23,725 nt of DNA from a bacterium (GTDB taxonomy: Bacteria; Eremiobacterota; Eremiobacteria; Baltobacterales; Baltobacteraceae), in assembly GCA_021782295.1 (NCBI GenBank), contig JAJXVC010000008.1:1-23725 (forward strand), written 5' to 3'. The notes below the pieces were generated by a model. It was not told the DNA's origin. It saw only the letters and a program-made list of their open reading frames with translations, and did not search any database. Both the position numbers and the translations under genes were made by a program. This document shows, piece by piece, positions 7,958-15,151 of this stretch. Within the stretch, counting starts at the first letter, position 1; each line of letters starts with the position of its first letter.

Positions 7958-9208
7958 TTAAACAACTTTAAGCACGAGCGGCAAAGGTTCTGTGGTGTTT
8001 TCTGCGACGATCACCGCGCTCTGGATTTCGTGCGCGCTCGCGCCCTCGCCGTAGATCGTCGCCAACGGCTCCCCGCGTTCGACGTGCTCGCCGACACGAA
8101 CGAGCAGTTCGATACCCGCCGTCGCGTGCCGTTGGGCCAACCGCCGGGCGGCATTTCCCAGCGCTACTGCGTCGATTCTGCCGACCGTTCCGGCATGCGT
8201 CGCGCGCACTTCGTGCGAGCGCGGCGCGATCGCAAGCGACTCCAGGGCACCTGGCCTCGCTCCCTGCGCTTCGACTAAGGCGACAAAACGCTCGTAAGCA
8301 CTACCGTCGGCGAGCGCTGCGGCCGCCCGACGCTCGCCATCCGCGACGCCGCCAAGCGCGAGCATTTTCGTTGCCACGACGGTAACCAGTTCCTGCACGC
8401 GCGCATCGCTGCGCGCGCCGCGCAAAAAATCGCGCGCTTCGATGGTTTCGATGCCGGTGCCGATGCATCGCCCTAAGGGCTCGCTCATCGCACTCACGAT
8501 TGCGTGCGCCGGGCGACCGAAGCGCCCCGCGACATCCACGAGCCTGCGCGCGAGCAGCAACGCATCGTTCTCGTCATGCATGAATGCCGCGCTTCCGCAT
8601 TTCACGTCGAAGACGAAACCGTGCGCCCCGCCGGCGATTTTCTTCGAGAGAATCGACGCGACGATGAGCCCGACGCTGGGCACGCTGCCGGTGCGATCGC
8701 GCAGACGATAGAGCCGTTTATCGGCCGGCGCGAGCGCTTCGCTCGCCGCTGCGATCGCACAACCGACGCGCTCCACCTGAGCGATAAATTCGCCGCTCTC
8801 AAGCGCGCTGCGAAAACCCGGTATCGCTTCGAGCTTATCGATCGTTCCGCCGGTGTGCCCGAGCGCGCGACCGGAGAGTTTTGCAACCGGAACGCCGCAT
8901 GCCGCGACGAGCGGCACGGCGACGAGCGAGACGATATCGCTCACGCCGCCGCTGGAATGCTTATCGACGACAAAAGGCTCGCGCGGGAAATGCAGGCGTT
9001 CCCCGCTCTCCACCATCGCTTCGGTGAGCGCGACGATCTCGTCGAGATCGAGTTCGCGAAAATGGACCGCCATCGCAAGCGCCGCCATCTGGGCGTCGTC
9101 GACCGCCCCGCTTGCATACGCCGCGACGATAGCGCGCCAGGTTTCGGCCCCGAGGCTCTCGCCGTCACGCTTGCGCTCGATCGCCGTGCGCATCGCCTGC
9201 TCGTCCAT
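7958..9208 (-). CDS. pdp: Pyrimidine-nucleoside (thymidine) phosphorylase
   Basis: Cytoplasmic enzyme that splits thymidine/uridine with phosphate, giving the base and (deoxy)ribose 1-phosphate, the substrate of DeoB. Length 416 fits the family (about 430-440). Motifs: phosphate-binding KHSSGGVSD (83-91; usual form KHSTGGVGD), KLSGRALGHTGGTIDKLE (110-127), LYRLRDRTGSV (about 166-176) holding the substrate-binding Arg, SILSKK (185-190) with the Ser and Lys contacts, and DVKCGSAAFM (201-210; usually DVKVGSGAFM). A glycine-rich C-terminal alpha/beta domain follows. DeoA and Pdp cannot be told apart with confidence here. The start at 9208 lacks a clear ribosome binding site; Met6 (9193) is an alternative. 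Divergent from the O-antigen-ligase gene with a 44-bp gap occupied by a hairpin. Confidence 0.94.
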   Translation of the reverse strand: MDEQAMRTAIERKRDGESLGAETWRAIVAAYASGAVDDAQMAALAMAVHFRELDLDEIVALTEAMVESGERLHFPREPFVVDKHSSGGVSDIVSLVAVPLVAACGVPVAKLSGRALGHTGGTIDKLEAIPGFRSALESGEFIAQVERVGCAIAAASEALAPADKRLYRLRDRTGSVPSVGLIVASILSKKIAGGAHGFVFDVKCGSAAFMHDENDALLLARRLVDVAGRFGRPAHAIVSAMSEPLGRCIGTGIETIEARDFLRGARSDARVQELVTVVATKMLALGGVADGERRAAAALADGSAYERFVALVEAQGARPGALESLAIAPRSHEVRATHAGTVGRIDAVALGNAARRLAQRHATAGIELLVRVGEHVERGEPLATIYGEGASAHEIQSAVIVAENTTEPLPLVLKVV

Positions 9209-9216
9209 CGTCGGCG

Positions 9217-9245
9217 GGGTTTCGCCTTCCCGAAAGGCGAAGCCC
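9217..9245. promoter_or_regulatory. Strong palindrome filling the divergent pdp / O-antigen-ligase gap
   Basis: Arms GGGTTTCGCCTT and AAGGCGAAGCCC pair over 12 positions (one T-G wobble) around a 5-nt loop, CCCGA. The palindrome takes up 29 of the 44 bp between two divergent start codons. It could be an operator, or a hairpin in the 5' leader of either gene. No -10/-35 boxes fit in the remaining bases, so promoters may overlap the coding starts. Confidence 0.5.
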
Positions 9246-9252
9246 TGCGTCT

Positions 9253-10650
9253 ATGCACTATCGCCCGGTGGTCGATCGATTCGTGGAGATTCCCGCGCTC
9301 GACCCCATTTGGTTCGTATTTTTCATCGCGGCGTTTCTTGCCGTCGCACTCCTCACGCAACGGCGACCGTTCTACGGCTTGCTCGCCCTCATTGCAACTG
9401 CGCCCTTTGCCTTCGCGCATGCCGTCGGACACACGACGGTGACCTTGCCGAAAGTCGCGCTGCTCGCCGTCGTGCTCGGCCTCTGCGCGCACCCGGCTCT
9501 TTTTCTGCGCCTTCGCTCGCGCGCGGCGCGCTGGTGGATCCTCGCCTTTGCGGCGATTGCGGGGACGACGCTGCTCTCGGTAACGCAGGCCGACTATCTC
9601 GCGCCTGCGTTGCGCGAGAGCTTGAAGGCGATCGAAGCGCTCGCCATTTTCGCCGTCGCTCTGCTTGCAAGCAACGAATGCGATGCGCTCGACCGCCTTG
9701 CCCTGCCGACGATTGCAGCGACGACGGTGCTCGTGTCACTGCTGGCGTTACTCGAAGATCTGATCGGCGCGCCTTCGGGGCTCAATATCGGCGCGATCGT
9801 GCTTCCGCGCATTGCCGGCCCGCTCGGCGGCCCCAACCAACTTGCGGGCTTTCTGGAGATCGCCATCGCGGTTCTCGTTGCGGCGCAACTCGCGCAACCA
9901 CGGCGCTACCTCGCGTGGGCACTCGCGGCGGCGTTCCTCACCGAGATCCTCACGCTCTCACGCGCCGGTAATTTTTTCAGCATCTGCATCGTCGCGCTGC
10001 TTGCGTTTTTGCGCCCACAACACGTACGCGCGACGATCCTCCCGGTTGCGGGCGCGCTCGCATTTGCGGTCGTCGTCGGAATCGGCGCCGCGCTCGCAAA
10101 CGTGCTCGCCGGCGCGCGCCCAGCGGTCGCCGGGGGCGGCACTGCGCTCGCAAACGTGCTCGCCGACGCGCGCCCAGCCGATCTGACGGCATCGATGCAC
10201 GGCCTGCTCCGCATCGGCGCACGGCAGACCGGCACCGGCGGCGTCGGCACGCGCAGCGAACTCTGGCGTGCGGCGATCGCGTTGTGGCGAACCCATCCGT
10301 GGCTCGGTATCGGAGCCGGAAACTACCACCTCGAACTCGGCCGCGTCGGCCTTCCCGGCGTGCGCACACAACCGAACAGTCTCTATCTGCAAGCGCTCGT
10401 CGACGGCGGCATTCCGTTGTTAGCCGCAACGCTCTGGCTCTGGATCGGCGGAATCGTCCGCCTCGCGGCCGCACCAATTCGCAACGACGCATGGGCGGCC
10501 GCTGCATTCGCAGCCACGCTCGCGCTCGCGGCGCACGGGATCGTCGATAACTTGCAGTTCTATCCGAAGGTGCTCACTTGGTGGCTCGTGCTCGTTGCTA
10601 TCGCGGTATCGCGGCAGATCGCCAAAGCATCGCGCTCTCACGCCGAGTAG
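9253..10650 (+). CDS. O-antigen ligase / Wzy_C-family membrane protein
   Basis: A polytopic inner-membrane protein of 465 residues in the O-antigen ligase (WaaL/Wzy_C) superfamily, which joins or polymerises lipid-linked glycans on the periplasmic side. About ten to twelve hydrophobic segments. Family landmarks: GPLGGPNQLAGFLE (about 193-206), TLSRAGNFF (about 234-242), and the large periplasmic loop GTRSELWRAAIALWRTHPW then GAGNYH and QPNSLYLQALVDGGI (about 332-395), typical of Wzy_C. WaaL and Wzy cannot be separated by sequence alone. Residues about 280-309 contain an in-frame duplication (ALANVLAGARPA / ALANVLADARPA). The final residues SHAE and the TAG stop are encoded by a REP-like repeat (TCACGCCGAGTAG), so the C-terminus has been reshaped by the repeat. 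No clear ribosome binding site at the ATG. Confidence 0.85.
   Translation: MHYRPVVDRFVEIPALDPIWFVFFIAAFLAVALLTQRRPFYGLLALIATAPFAFAHAVGHTTVTLPKVALLAVVLGLCAHPALFLRLRSRAARWWILAFAAIAGTTLLSVTQADYLAPALRESLKAIEALAIFAVALLASNECDALDRLALPTIAATTVLVSLLALLEDLIGAPSGLNIGAIVLPRIAGPLGGPNQLAGFLEIAIAVLVAAQLAQPRRYLAWALAAAFLTEILTLSRAGNFFSICIVALLAFLRPQHVRATILPVAGALAFAVVVGIGAALANVLAGARPAVAGGGTALANVLADARPADLTASMHGLLRIGARQTGTGGVGTRSELWRAAIALWRTHPWLGIGAGNYHLELGRVGLPGVRTQPNSLYLQALVDGGIPLLAATLWLWIGGIVRLAAAPIRNDAWAAAAFAATLALAAHGIVDNLQFYPKVLTWWLVLVAIAVSRQIAKASRSHAE
10090..10178 (+). repeat. 35-bp in-frame direct repeat within the O-antigen-ligase gene
   Basis: A 35-nt sequence beginning GCGCTCGCAAACGTGCTCG occurs at 10090-10124 and 10144-10178 with one mismatch and a 54-nt period, adding exactly 18 codons. 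It falls in a predicted loop before the Wzy_C block. Confidence 0.85.
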
Positions 10651-11396
10651 GTTGCGTGGTCACGCCGAATAGGTTGCGTTGTCACGCCGAGTAGGTTGCG
10701 CAGCAACCGTATCGAGGCGGAGTGCGAAACGCCCCTCGATACGCGCTGCGCGCTACTCGGGGTGACAATGCGCCGCGCCGGAGCATCGCGCTCTCACGCC
10801 GAGTAGGTTGCGTTGTCACGCCGAGTAGGTTGCGTTGTCACGCCGAGTAGGTTGCGCAGCAACCGTATCGAGGCGGAGTGCGAAACGCCCCTCGATACGC
10901 GCTACGCGCTACTCGGGGTGACAATGCGCCGCGCCGGAGCATCGCGCTCTCACGCCGAGTAGGTTGCGTTGTCACGCCGAGTAGGTTGCGCAGCAACCGT
11001 ATCGAGGCGGAGTGCGAAACGCCCCTCGATACGCGCTACGCGCTACTCGGGGTGACAATGCGCCGCGCGAAACGCCCCTCGATACGCGCTACGCGCTACT
11101 CGGGGTGACAATGCGCCGCGCGAAACGGCCCCTCGATACGCGCTACGCGCTACTCGGGGTGACAGTGCACAGCGCGAAACGGCCCCTCGATACGCGCTAC
11201 GCGCTACTCGGGGTGACAGTGCACAGCGCGAAACGCCCCTCGATACGCGCTGCGCGCTACTCGGGGTGACAATGCGCCGCGCGAAACGGCCCCTCGATAC
11301 GCGCTACGCGCTACTCGGGGTGACAGTGCACAGTGCGAAACGCCCCTCGATACGCGCTACGCGCTACTCGGGGTGACAGCGCCTACTCGGGGTGAC
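10627..11396. repeat. REP-like palindrome locus B, large tandem array
   Basis: About 770 bp without a gene, filled by repeats between two convergent genes. A 156-bp unit starts at 10627 and 10783; a third copy at 10939 lacks one 22-bp subunit. Each unit contains GTAG-forward half-elements, a full GTAG-forward palindrome (stem GGTTGC-GCA-GCAACC), and an inverted palindrome (CTCGATAC, stem GCGC-TAC-GCGC, TACTCGGGGTGACA). From 11025 the inverted palindrome repeats alone seven times, starting at 11025, 11078, 11132, 11186, 11239, 11293 and 11346 (period 53-54 bp). The first 156-bp unit begins inside the O-antigen-ligase coding sequence. Confidence 0.93.
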
Positions 11397-11408
11397 CCTG
11401 CGCCCGAT

Positions 11409-14400
11409 TTAGAGCGCTTCGAGTATTCCGCGTAAGAGCGGCATCCAGCGGCGTTCGTTCGCACCTTCTTGCGCGGGCGGAAGATCGACGAGAATCTTTC
11501 CTTCGGCGAAGCGAAAACGATTCTTCGTCAGCGACTGTAGCTGCGGAATCCCCGCCGGTGCGAGCGCAAAACCGGTTCCGACCCCGAGCGTCAGCCGCCG
11601 TTCGTCGACGACGACGCGCGTTACGTGTTTCGCTAACGCGATCGAACGCAGTTTTGTAATTTCGACGAGCGTCTCCAGCGGGCGTGGGAGCGGGCCGAAG
11701 CGGTCGCGCACGCCCGCCGCGATCTCCTCGACATCGCTCTCGCTGCGCGCACGCGCGAGTTGCTGGTAGATCGCGATCTTCTGCGAGACCTGCGGCACGT
11801 AATCGTCGGGAACGAACGCACTGACCTTTACGTCGATGACGGCTTCTTGCCGTTCCTCCATCGTCGCACTCGCACCGCGGCGAGCGGCGATCGCGTCGGC
11901 GAGCAACTGGCAATAGGTGTCGAAACCGACCGATGCGATAAATCCGGATTGCGCCGCACCGACGAGATTTCCGGCGCCGCGAATCTCGAGATCGCGCATT
12001 GCGATCTGCAGCCCCGAACCAAGATGCGTGAACTCCCGAATCGCTTCCAAGCGCGCCTTGGCATCTTCGGTGAGCACCTTATGCCCCTGATAGAGCAGGT
12101 AACAATACGCTTGATGGTTCGAGCGCCCGACGCGTCCGCGCAATTGATAGAGTTGCGCGAGCCCGAAGCGGTCGGCGTCGGCGACGATCATCGTGTTGAC
12201 GTTGGGAATATCGATGCCGTTTTCAATGATCGTCGTGGCGACGAGCACGTCGGTCTCACCATCGATGAATTTTTGCATGACCGGCTCGAGCTCGCCTTCG
12301 GTCATCTGCCCGTGCCCGATGGCGATACGCGCGCGCGGAACCAACTGTTGCAAGGCGTTGGCGACGGCGTGAATCGATTCGACGCGATTGTGCAGGTAAT
12401 AGATTTGGCCGCCACGATCGAGCTCGGCGGAGATCGCTCGCGTGACCACGGCGTCACCACCGGGCAAGACCACCGTTTTGATCGACATGCGATTTTTCGG
12501 CGCGGTTTGGATGAGCGAGAGATCGCGCACGCCCATCAACGACATGTGCAACGTCCGTGGAATGGGAGTCGCCGACAGGGTGAGCACGTCGACGCTGGTT
12601 TTGAGTTCCTTCAGGCGTTCTTTGTGCATCACGCCGAAACGCTGTTCTTCGTCGACGACGATTAAACCGAGATCGGCGAACACGACATCTTTTTGCAGCA
12701 AGCGGTGCGTGCCGATGACGATATCGACTTTCCCCTCGGCGAGCGCCGCGAGCACCTCGCGTTGCTCGGCCTTGGTTTTGAAACGCGAGAGCTCTTCGAC
12801 GCGCAGCGGATAGGCCGCAAAGCGCGTGCCGAAGGTGCGATAATGCTGCGCTGCAAGCAGCGTCGTCGGAACCAGAATCGCGACTTGTTTCTTATCGGAG
12901 ACCGCCTTGAACGCCGCGCGCAGCGCCACCTCGGTTTTTCCGTAGCCGACATCGCCGCAGACGACTCGGTCCATCGGGCGCTCCCGCTCCATATCGCCTT
13001 TTACCGCCGCGACCGCAGTCGCTTGATCGGGCGTTAAATCGTAAGGAAAGGCTTCTTCGAGCTCGCCCTGCCACGCGCTGTCGGGCGAGAACGAGAAACC
13101 GCGGCTCATTTCGCGCTCGGCATACAGTTCGACCAGCCCGTCGGCGATCGCGGCGAGTTGCGAGCCGACGCGCGCTTTCGTGCGCGCCCATTCGACGCCG
13201 CCCATCTTCGAAAGCCGCGGCGTCGCGCCGTCGCCAGCGGCGTATTTCGTTACCTGGTGCATCTGCGTTACCGGCACCATCATGCGGTCGCTGCCGGCGT
13301 AATGCAGATCGAGAAAATCTTGCGTGACGCCGAAGAGCGTTTCGCTGCGTAGGCCGACGTATTGGCCGATACCGTGCACCGCATGCACGACGAAATCGCC
13401 GACCTTGAGATCGGCGAGCGTTACCGGAACGCCTTCCTTAACCGCGCGGAGCTTAACGCGTTTCGGCGGCGCGCCGAAGATCTCGCGGTCGCCGAGGATA
13501 CGCAGGCGCGCATCGGGGAGCGTGAAGCCGCCGTCGATCGATCCGTGCTCGATACAGATGCCGCCATCGGCGAGCGCACGGGAGATCGGCAGCACGTCGA
13601 CGCCCGCCGCACTAAAAATTTCGCCGACACGCGCGACGCCGGAGGTAAGAATGACGATGCTCTCGCGGCGCGCGAGCGATTCACGCAGCGCTTCGAGGAA
13701 GAGCGTCATCTGACGGTTATAGTGCTCGCTCGGGCGCGTCTCGAGCACGAACGATGTATCGACGCGCGGCAACCATGCGGGCGCGAGGCCTTCGATCGCA
13801 CCCGGAAAGATGAGGCTTTGCAGGCGCGCGCAAGTTTCGCCGAGCGCATCGAGACGCGGGTGCGGTGCTTCGATCTCGGCTAATAATGCGTCGTCGACGA
13901 ACTCGTCACGGACGTCGAGTTCTTCGGCGGCGGCATCGGCGAGCAAGGTGCTGCGCGCGCGGATGCGTTCGTCGTCGAGCGCACTTTCGATCGCCGCGAG
14001 CGTCGCCGGTTCGACGAGTGCGAGCAGCGCGTCGGCGGGAAGATAATCGAAGATCGTCGCGGGGCGCTCGTAGGCGAAGGCGATCCATGCATCGGGTAAA
14101 TCTTCGCCGCGGTCGAGAAAGGCGCGCACCGCTCGCTCGCGCGGGCCGTCGCCGCCGATGCGTTCGGCGACGCTCCGACGGTAGGTTTCATCGCGCGGAA
14201 TCTCGCCCCACGGTAATACGTCGAGCGCATCGAGCGGCGCGACGCTGCGCTGGCTCTCGATCTCGAAACTGCGAATGCTCTCGATGGTATCGCCGAAGAA
14301 TTCGATGCGCGTCGGGCTCTCGGCGGTCGCAGCATAGAGATCGAGAATGCCGCCGCGCACCGCGTACTGCCCCACCGCGCCGACGATATCGGTGCGTTCG

Positions 14401-14927
14401 TAGCCGAGCCGATGCAGGTTGCGAATCGTCGCTTCCCAACCCGGCTCCCCGCCGACGCGGAGCTCGGAACGCAGTTCGCGCAGCAGCGGGCGCGGCATAA
14501 CGTAGGATCGCAGCGCGGCAACCGAGGTGAGGACGAGCAGCGGTGCATTCGAATCGAGCGCCGCGAGTAGCGTGATGCGGGCGCTGCGCTCCGCGGGCGA
14601 TTCGATGCTGCCGAACGCCGCTTCGCGCCCGCGATGCAAAAAAAGATCGGCGGCGTGCGCTTCGCCGAGATAGCAGAGCAGGTCGGCGTAGGCGCGTTCG
14701 GCGGCATCGGGGGTCGGCAAGATCGCAAGGGTCGGCCGCCGCCGGGCGCGATAGAACGCGGCGAGCAACGCCGGGCGCGCCGCGGGAATCGTTTCGTGCA
14801 GGGCGACCGCGCGAATTCCCCGTTCGAACGCACCGAGCGCCGCGGAGAGCGGCGTACGCTCGCCTGCGAGGCGGTCGAGCAGGGCGTCGAGCGCCGGGCG
14901 TGGTGGGCGGGCAAGCGTAGCGGTCAT
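11409..14927 (-). CDS. mfd: Transcription-repair coupling factor Mfd
   Basis: ATP-dependent translocase that removes RNA polymerase stalled at DNA lesions and recruits UvrA. Length 1172 is normal. Domain order fits Mfd: a UvrB-like N-terminal part (about 1-340, with GGILDLYAATAESPTRIEFFG around 192-212), an RNA-polymerase-interaction domain (about 505-575, GDFVVHAVHGIGQYVGL), and a RecG-like motor with Walker A GDVGYGKTE (658-666), DEEQ (759-762), SATPIPRT (785-792) and QLYQLRGRVGRS (925-936). The C-terminal TRCF domain spans about 1030-1130. The ATG at 14927 follows an extended -10 element by only 9 nt, so the message may be leaderless. The gene is flanked by repeat loci on both sides. Identification is secure. 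Confidence 0.97.
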   Translation of the reverse strand: MTATLARPPRPALDALLDRLAGERTPLSAALGAFERGIRAVALHETIPAARPALLAAFYRARRRPTLAILPTPDAAERAYADLLCYLGEAHAADLFLHRGREAAFGSIESPAERSARITLLAALDSNAPLLVLTSVAALRSYVMPRPLLRELRSELRVGGEPGWEATIRNLHRLGYERTDIVGAVGQYAVRGGILDLYAATAESPTRIEFFGDTIESIRSFEIESQRSVAPLDALDVLPWGEIPRDETYRRSVAERIGGDGPRERAVRAFLDRGEDLPDAWIAFAYERPATIFDYLPADALLALVEPATLAAIESALDDERIRARSTLLADAAAEELDVRDEFVDDALLAEIEAPHPRLDALGETCARLQSLIFPGAIEGLAPAWLPRVDTSFVLETRPSEHYNRQMTLFLEALRESLARRESIVILTSGVARVGEIFSAAGVDVLPISRALADGGICIEHGSIDGGFTLPDARLRILGDREIFGAPPKRVKLRAVKEGVPVTLADLKVGDFVVHAVHGIGQYVGLRSETLFGVTQDFLDLHYAGSDRMMVPVTQMHQVTKYAAGDGATPRLSKMGGVEWARTKARVGSQLAAIADGLVELYAEREMSRGFSFSPDSAWQGELEEAFPYDLTPDQATAVAAVKGDMERERPMDRVVCGDVGYGKTEVALRAAFKAVSDKKQVAILVPTTLLAAQHYRTFGTRFAAYPLRVEELSRFKTKAEQREVLAALAEGKVDIVIGTHRLLQKDVVFADLGLIVVDEEQRFGVMHKERLKELKTSVDVLTLSATPIPRTLHMSLMGVRDLSLIQTAPKNRMSIKTVVLPGGDAVVTRAISAELDRGGQIYYLHNRVESIHAVANALQQLVPRARIAIGHGQMTEGELEPVMQKFIDGETDVLVATTIIENGIDIPNVNTMIVADADRFGLAQLYQLRGRVGRSNHQAYCYLLYQGHKVLTEDAKARLEAIREFTHLGSGLQIAMRDLEIRGAGNLVGAAQSGFIASVGFDTYCQLLADAIAARRGASATMEERQEAVIDVKVSAFVPDDYVPQVSQKIAIYQQLARARSESDVEEIAAGVRDRFGPLPRPLETLVEITKLRSIALAKHVTRVVVDERRLTLGVGTGFALAPAGIPQLQSLTKNRFRFAEGKILVDLPPAQEGANERRWMPLLRGILEAL

Positions 14928-14936
14928 GAGCGCCTG

Positions 14937-14945
14937 ATTATAGCA
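14937..14945 (-). promoter_or_regulatory. Extended -10 promoter of mfd
   Basis: On the minus strand TGCTATAAT (TG-N-TATAAT) is a perfect extended -10 box. Its 3' end is 9 nt from the mfd ATG, so transcription would begin at or within a few bases of the start codon. The -35 region 17 bp upstream is not consensus, as is common for extended -10 promoters. Confidence 0.65.
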
Positions 14946-14992
14946 GGTCAGCGCAGCCGACGGGCACGACCGTTACGCGGAAGAGGGTGCAC

Positions 14993-15137
14993 TGTCACGC
15001 CGAGTAGGGTGCACTGTGTCACGCCGAGTAGGGCGCGAAGCGCCCGTATCGAGGCGAGGGAAGCGGTCCCTCGATACGCGCTTCGCGCTACTCGGCGTGA
15101 CATTGCGCTACTCGGCGTGACATTGCGCTACTCGGGA
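14993..15137. repeat. REP-like palindrome locus C
   Basis: Lies between the mfd promoter and the 3' end of the NHL operon. Contents in order: a GTAG-forward half-element at 14993, a full element at about 15018-15053 (stem GGGCGC-GAA-GCGCCC), a short spacer, an inverted full element at about 15068-15102 (stem GCGC-TTC-GCGC, ending CTCGGCGTGACA), then two half-elements CGCTACTCGG, the first with TGACA and the last decayed. Confidence 0.9.
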
Positions 15138-15151
15138 GGACTGCGCGGCGG

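Noticed and set aside
8504..9971. Long plus-strand frames over pdp and into the O-antigen-ligase gene (312 and 372 codons)
   Set aside because: Arg/Ala-rich shadows of pdp and of the ligase gene; the overlapping real frames carry full family motifs.
10627..11396. CRISPR array
   Set aside because: Regularly spaced palindromic repeats, but the inter-repeat sequences are themselves repeated rather than unique, orientation flips midway, and the same units occur at five other loci without cas genes.
11760..12665. 301-codon plus-strand open frame inside mfd
   Set aside because: Antisense shadow of a high-GC gene; composition is Asp/Arg-rich with no family motifs, while the minus-strand frame is a full Mfd.
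13880..14914. 344-codon minus-strand frame in the 5' part of mfd
   Set aside because: Same strand but shifted frame; Arg/Ser/Pro-rich shadow without motifs.
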